A stretch of DNA of 64,000 bases from Ferdinandcohnia sp036965165 (GTDB taxonomy: Bacteria > Bacillota > Bacilli > Bacillales > Bacillaceae_L): contig NZ_JBALOX010000068.1 of NCBI RefSeq assembly GCF_036965165.1, positions 1 to 64,000 of the forward strand. Direction: 5' to 3'. Each line of letters starts with the position of its first letter. Within the stretch, counting starts at the first letter, position 1. Shown piece by piece: positions 59,764 to 64,000 of the stretch. The notes beneath the pieces were generated by a model, which was not told where the DNA came from, searched no databases, and worked only from the letters and a program-made list of their open reading frames with translations. The position numbers and the translations under genes are program-made.

Positions 59764-61506
59764 TTAACGCATTATTGACGGAAAGAGTACTATTTTATTC
59801 ATGACATCATAAATACCTTGAGGTGTGATACGAGTATATGGCAAATGTGTAGACGACAAAAACGTCAATGTATAAATCGGATCACTATGGCTGTATCCGC
59901 GTTCCCTCACTAAACGAACAAATTCTTTCTCAAGCGAGCTTAATTCTACAACAGACTTTGCCGATGTCACTCCACCTATGTCTAATGGGATTTCATGTAT
60001 TATATTACCTTCTTCAGTTAAGACAATACCACCGCCAATTTCTTTCATTCGATTAAAAGCAAGAAGCATATCATTTTTATTTTTACCAATTAATACAAAA
60101 TCACCCGTATTTGAAAAAGAACTTGAGAATCCTGAGATGCGGTTCGCAAAACCTTTTACAATTGTATTAACACGCCATTTACCATCCCGGTCCACTAGCA
60201 TCAGGAAGCTCTCATCATGTTCCATTGAAAGCGTGTCATAGGAAGCGTCAATCGATATCGAATATGGCTTCATAATCACGGCATTTTCCATCTTCATCCC
60301 AAATGGCATTGAAAACTGAAGATCATCTAGCGTAAGTTCCCAGTTTGTTGCAAGATTTGAAAAACCTTGGCTCTTCCATGGAAATTCTGGAAATGCATTC
60401 TGGTCATTATTATCTCGCTTCACCCAAATACCTTTAGCAAGAACAGATTCCGGAGTTGGATTGTCTATTGCAGATAAAATATTTAGGTTAGCGATTCTTC
60501 CAGTTGCAATCATACCATGGAGGTTCTCAATATTGTAATGTCTTGCAACATTAATCGTCGCCATATTATACGCATCGATGATGGGAACGCCTTTTTCAAT
60601 CGCAATTTTGATCATGTTATCGATGATTCCCTGCTCGTAAAACGCCGGTGGTGAGCCATCGGTAGTGAAGATGAAATTATCATACTGATCTATGCCCATT
60701 TCATGAATTTCGTCTAACATTTTTGGCAAGTCCGGACGAATCGATGAGTACCTTAATGAGGTTGTATATCCTTGAAGCAAACGATTTAATACTTCTGTTC
60801 CGGTCATGGATTCATGATCACTATCAGCACCTAATAGCATCAATTTTGCTAATGTTTTTTCTGAAGCTCCGGGAAAGTGTCCCTCAACCTTTTTACCAAT
60901 CCTTTTCGTTTCTTGAATCCAATGAAGCATAAGGTCATCGCCATCAAGCAGCTTTGGCCAACCCGTTAATTCTCCACCTTGAACAACTGAATCATGCTCA
61001 ATCCAGCTTAGTACATTCCCATTTGAAAAAGCTTGTTCCTCATGGTGAATTTCTGTCTGAGGATCGTATCGGCACCACCAGTACATTGTTACCGGAAGTT
61101 TCTTCATTTCCTCCAAAAAAGAAAACGCTTTCTTTTTTGTCGTTTGTAATGCAAGTACTAAGTTGTCATTGATGATTGTTGTTGTCCCTGTAAGGGATGC
61201 ATATTGAGCAAACGAGTGGGGATTATATAAATGAAACGAATGTGCATGTGGTTCAATATAACCTGGCACGACAAATTTCCCAGCACAATCTACAACCTCA
61301 CAGTCGGTGAGTTTTGAAGGCTGCTGCTGACCAACATATACGATGCGATCTTGGTAAATCCAGATATGTGCGTTAATCCATTTTTTTAACATTTGATTTA
61401 AGTATGTGACATTTTTCAATAAAATCGTTGGTGACTTTTTTCCATCTATAACTGCAACATGTTCTCTGAGTTGCTTATTTTTCCAACGGTAGCGTTGCCC
61501 AACCAT
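59764..61506 (-). CDS. yerA: Adenine deaminase-like amidohydrolase YerA
   Basis: 580 residues, the exact size of YerA in Bacillus. The amidohydrolase metal motif is EPHAHSF (near 93), with the second His pair around EGHFPGASE near 215 and DHESMTG; the C-terminal domain shows the adenine-deaminase layout. Some members deaminate adenine, others are thought to be inactive, so activity is not certain. ATG at 61506 follows GGAGAG; a TTG at 61521 is also in frame. A cre-like site lies 32 bp upstream. Confidence 0.88.
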   Translation of the reverse strand: MVGQRYRWKNKQLREHVAVIDGKKSPTILLKNVTYLNQMLKKWINAHIWIYQDRIVYVGQQQPSKLTDCEVVDCAGKFVVPGYIEPHAHSFHLYNPHSFAQYASLTGTTTIINDNLVLALQTTKKKAFSFLEEMKKLPVTMYWWCRYDPQTEIHHEEQAFSNGNVLSWIEHDSVVQGGELTGWPKLLDGDDLMLHWIQETKRIGKKVEGHFPGASEKTLAKLMLLGADSDHESMTGTEVLNRLLQGYTTSLRYSSIRPDLPKMLDEIHEMGIDQYDNFIFTTDGSPPAFYEQGIIDNMIKIAIEKGVPIIDAYNMATINVARHYNIENLHGMIATGRIANLNILSAIDNPTPESVLAKGIWVKRDNNDQNAFPEFPWKSQGFSNLATNWELTLDDLQFSMPFGMKMENAVIMKPYSISIDASYDTLSMEHDESFLMLVDRDGKWRVNTIVKGFANRISGFSSSFSNTGDFVLIGKNKNDMLLAFNRMKEIGGGIVLTEEGNIIHEIPLDIGGVTSAKSVVELSSLEKEFVRLVRERGYSHSDPIYTLTFLSSTHLPYTRITPQGIYDVMNKIVLFPSIMR

Positions 61507-61537
61507 TAACCATCTCTCCAATCCCTGCTTAGCTCCA

Positions 61538-61557
61538 TGGAAGCGCTTTATATTATC
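61538..61557 (-). promoter_or_regulatory. yerA promoter with a cre-like site at the start point
   Basis: TGGAAGCGCTTTAT (61538-61551) is the same 14-mer as in the pruA promoter, here in the opposite orientation. On the minus strand a possible -10 GATAAT (61557-61552) lies directly before it, so CcpA would act as a block at the start point. The -35 is weak. Confidence 0.45.
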
Positions 61558-61655
61558 GTACCATATTAAACGATTTAATGCATTAAAGACTTTGTGAAAA
61601 TTTGTAAAATTTTTATGAAATTTTGTAAAGATTTTGAAATGGAGGTAGTCGTTTC

Positions 61656-61913
61656 ATGAGACCGAATATTGGGCTTATTAATGCGTTTGTCCGAATTACT
61701 TGCGGGTTTACGATGCTAGCATGGGCAACATCGAAAATGGTGAAACGCCCTTGGCGCGAAAGTTTTATTGTGATCGCAATGCTTGGAGGAATGAAGATAG
61801 CTGAGGGGATAACTCGTTTTTGTCCACTCACAGCTCTCTATTATGGATACTGTGAAAGAAAGCAAGAGGAACCGGAACCGCAAAAGCAGCTTCCTCCTGT
61901 AAATCCAACATAA
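61656..61913 (+). CDS. DUF2892 (YgaP-like) membrane protein
   Basis: 85 residues with two membrane helices and the pattern RITCGFTMLAW and GITRFCPLTALY typical of the DUF2892 (YgaP transmembrane) family. The cysteine and Pro-Leu motif at the second helix end is conserved. No rhodanese domain is fused. GGAGG precedes the ATG. Divergent from yerA; the leader contains several ATTTTGTAAA words in tandem. Confidence 0.82.
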   Translation: MRPNIGLINAFVRITCGFTMLAWATSKMVKRPWRESFIVIAMLGGMKIAEGITRFCPLTALYYGYCERKQEEPEPQKQLPPVNPT

Positions 61914-61916
61914 ATG

Positions 61917-61947
61917 AAGGTAAGAGGGCTATCCTCTTACCTTTTTT
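61917..61947. terminator. Bidirectional terminator
   Basis: AAGGTAAGAGG (61917-61927) and CCTCTTACCTT (61933-61943) followed by TTTT. It separates the DUF2892 gene and purD. Confidence 0.85.
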
Positions 61948-61955
61948 AATCAGTT

Positions 61956-63248
61956 TTAGCTGAATTGCGTTTTATTTTTGGGAATTGCGCTATAAGCTAA
62001 CGCCTTGTTCCCAATATCTTTACGGTAAAACAAATTTGCACACTGAATCTTTTCTGCTTCTTCGTAGACAAAGTTCTGTGCATCTTCAAGGCTTTCACCG
62101 CTTGCTACAACAGTTAATACTCTTCCACCATTCGTAACAAATAGTTCATTCACCATATCTGTTCCGGCATGGAACACGCTGATTTGTTCATCTAAGTTCT
62201 CTAACCCTTCGATGACTGCACCTTTTTCATAGCTTTCAGGATAGCCTTTTGAGGCAAGCACGACACCAAGTGTTGCTTTATTAGACCACTCGAGAGCAAT
62301 CTCTTTTTGATCAAGCAATCCTTCGATAACTTCGATAAAATCAGATTCTAAACGTGGCAGTACCACCTGTGTTTCAGGGTCACCAAAACGTGCATTGTAT
62401 TCAATTACCTTTGGTCCATTAGCAGTTAAAATTAACCCTGCATAGAGTACACCCGTAAAGCTTCTTCCTTCTGTTTCCATCGCTTTAACAGTTGGATTGA
62501 TGATCGTTTCAATCGCTGTTTGAACAACTTCCTCTGAAATTTGCGGAACTGGGGAGTAGGCGCCCATTCCTCCAGTGTTAGGACCTTCATCGTTGTCAAA
62601 GGCGCGCTTATGGTCCTGTGAAATAACCATTGGATAGGCTTTTTTTCCATCTACAAAAGCCATTAATGAAAATTCTTCACCTGCAAGAAATTCCTCAATG
62701 ACAACCTGAGCGCTTGCTTCACCAAATTTGTTCGCCTCCAGCATGTCATAAACACTTGCTAAAGCCTCATCTAAGGTAAGAGCAACGGTCACACCTTTAC
62801 CGGCAGCTAGCCCATCTGCTTTTATGACGATTGGGGCACCTTTTGCTAGGATATATTGTTTGGCTTCTTCATTTGATGTGAATGTTTCATATTCCGCAGT
62901 TGGAATATTGTATTTTTTCATGATTTCCTTAGCAAATGATTTGCTGCCCTCCAAAAGTGCTGCTTCTTTTGTTGGTCCAAAAATAGCTAGTCCTTCTGCT
63001 TGAAATCGATTGACGATCCCATTGATTAACGGAACCTCTGGACCAACAAGGGTAAGGTCGATTTGCTCTTTTTTTACAAACTCGATTAAACGGTCAAAAT
63101 CATTTTCGTCGATGTTGACCAATGTTGCGATATCCTGCATGCCTGGATTACCAGGTGCGACATAAACTGTGTCTACTTTTGGACTTTGGGCAACCTTCCA
63201 GACGAGTGTATGCTCACGCCCACCGCTACCAACTATTAGTACCTTCAT
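61956..63248 (-). CDS. purD: Phosphoribosylamine-glycine ligase PurD
   Basis: 430 residues, ATP-grasp. It joins phosphoribosylamine and glycine in purine synthesis. Visible: VGSGGREHTLVWK at the start, VIKADGLAAGKGV near 138, and EYNARFGDPETQVVLPRL near 285. AGGTG precedes the ATG. Last gene of the pur operon, separated from purH by an R3 repeat. Confidence 0.96.
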   Translation of the reverse strand: MKVLIVGSGGREHTLVWKVAQSPKVDTVYVAPGNPGMQDIATLVNIDENDFDRLIEFVKKEQIDLTLVGPEVPLINGIVNRFQAEGLAIFGPTKEAALLEGSKSFAKEIMKKYNIPTAEYETFTSNEEAKQYILAKGAPIVIKADGLAAGKGVTVALTLDEALASVYDMLEANKFGEASAQVVIEEFLAGEEFSLMAFVDGKKAYPMVISQDHKRAFDNDEGPNTGGMGAYSPVPQISEEVVQTAIETIINPTVKAMETEGRSFTGVLYAGLILTANGPKVIEYNARFGDPETQVVLPRLESDFIEVIEGLLDQKEIALEWSNKATLGVVLASKGYPESYEKGAVIEGLENLDEQISVFHAGTDMVNELFVTNGGRVLTVVASGESLEDAQNFVYEEAEKIQCANLFYRKDIGNKALAYSAIPKNKTQFS

Positions 63249-63294
63249 TTATTCACCTCATCAAACGAATTTGATTGATTTACAAGTTTTTAAT

Positions 63295-63479
63295 GTCTAG
63301 CGCAAGCAGCCTAGCCCCTCGAGGTCACAAGCCGTTCCATCGAGAAGGTCAAAGAACAATCTTCTAGCTGGCCCGTCTTGTGCTTGTCTGACTTGCACAG
63401 GAAGTGCTGACATCGACGTTTGCCACAGGACGTGGCAGTAGTTAGTCGATGTTCCGATTTCTCGCTTGCGCTTTTCTTA
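63295..63479. repeat. R3 dispersed repeat between purH and purD
   Basis: On the minus strand, GGAACATCGACTAACTACTG-CCACGTCCTGTGGCAAACG-TCGATGTCAGCAC (near 63455-63400) matches 17143-17195 after yxcD with few differences, then CAGACAAGCACAAGACGGGCC continues. It is GC-rich and forms strong hairpins, and separates two pur genes that lie close together in most Bacillus. Confidence 0.8.
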
Positions 63480-63480
63480 T

Positions 63481-64000
63481 TTAATGTTTAAAATGTCGTA
63501 CTCCGGTAAAGACCATTGCGATTCCGTATTCGTCAGCTTTTTGAATGGATTCTTCGTCACGAATCGATCCACCGGGTTGGATGATGGCTGTGATGCCTGC
63601 TTTTGCGGCCGCCTCTACTGTGTCACCCATTGGGAAGAAGGCATCTGACGCTAGTGCTGATCCTTTTGCCTTTTCACCTGCTTGATTAATCGCGATATTC
63701 GCTGAGCCGACACGGTTCATTTGACCTGCGCCAATTCCAATTGTCATATTATCTTTTGCTAACACAATCGCATTTGATTTAACATGTTTGACAACCTTCC
63801 ACCCAAGCTTCAAATCAGCCCATTCTTGCTCAGTTGGTTCACGTTTTGTCGGAATGGAAATCGTTGCTTCATCTAAACCATACGTGTCCTCATCCTGAAC
63901 TAGCAATCCACCACGAACAGAGACAAGCCTCTTCTCAGCTTTCTTATCAGCAGAAAAATCAACAGTGAGTAGACGTAAATTTTTCTTAGAAGAGAGAATC
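63481..64000 (-). CDS. purH: Bifunctional AICAR transformylase/IMP cyclohydrolase PurH (3' part)
   Basis: The C-terminal 172 codons are present; the gene runs off the window. Visible: KHVKSNAIVLAKDNMTIGIGAGQMNRVGSA, ALASDAFFPMGDTVE, ITAIIQPGGSIRDEES and the ending MVFTGVRHFKH, all typical of the transformylase domain. It makes the last two steps of IMP synthesis. An internal ATG (63906) is not the true start, since the frame is open with family sequence (KKNLRLLTVDFS) beyond it. Confidence 0.95.
   Translation of the reverse strand, partial: ILSSKKNLRLLTVDFSADKKAEKRLVSVRGGLLVQDEDTYGLDEATISIPTKREPTEQEWADLKLGWKVVKHVKSNAIVLAKDNMTIGIGAGQMNRVGSANIAINQAGEKAKGSALASDAFFPMGDTVEAAAKAGITAIIQPGGSIRDEESIQKADEYGIAMVFTGVRHFKH

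Overview
The window looks like the chromosome of a low-GC, endospore-forming Bacillota of the Bacillaceae. The evidence is strong AGGAGG-type ribosome sites, lipoproteins and transporters typical of the group, and a right end (purH, purD, yerA, yerB, yerC, pcrB, pcrA, ligA, camS, gatCAB, then dagK and rlmCD) that matches the conserved Bacillus backbone. Three runs of N (16078-16079, 41988-41996, 47976-47977) show it is a draft scaffold. At least two of them split one gene into two apparent reading frames.

Left third (1-19 kb). rocD and its sigma-54 activator rocR come first. A heme-copper reductase operon follows, reading leftwards, with a small subunit IIa, a CuA subunit II, a catalytic subunit I, a SCO chaperone and a membrane protein. 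ctaB lies just upstream. Subunit I keeps all the metal-binding histidines but lacks the active-site tyrosine, and the operon starts with a perfect Fnr-type box centred 41.5 bp before the predicted transcription start. I read it as a CuA-type nitric oxide reductase rather than a ba3 oxygen reductase. From 11.4 to 17.1 kb is an accessory island. It opens with a gluconate-permease remnant and a broken duplicate of a yxcD end, and then holds about 4 kb of small paralogous proteins sharing a GWSSH-K-N-GFG beta domain (six domain copies in five genes), a GerPC-like protein and an Hsp20-like protein. This looks like an uncharacterised, GerP-related spore-surface locus. A diguanylate cyclase follows, whose leader carries a c-di-GMP-I riboswitch and terminator.

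Middle (19-46 kb). This part holds potABCD; a TetR/MMPL efflux pair with three TGAC-N6-GTCA operators; an M20 hydrolase, an MFS carrier and a glnQHMP-type ABC importer; a TetR/serine hydrolase pair; and two separate sigma/anti-sigma operons. The second sigma gene can only be read in full from an ATT start codon. The first sigma operon is bracketed by same-orientation copies of a 160-bp hairpin repeat (R1) that occurs three times in full and once in degenerate form. A second repeat family (R2) has two copies and a third (R3) has three partial copies.

Right third (46-64 kb). This is housekeeping: gatCAB (tRNA amidation), thioredoxin-like and HesB-like proteins, pruA/rocA with a CcpA cre site inside its promoter, camS, ligA, pcrA, pcrB, yerC, yerB, yerA, a DUF2892 protein, purD and the 3' part of purH. 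rocD and pruA together would convert ornithine to glutamate. rocD shows nitrogen control (sigma-54) and pruA shows carbon control (CcpA).
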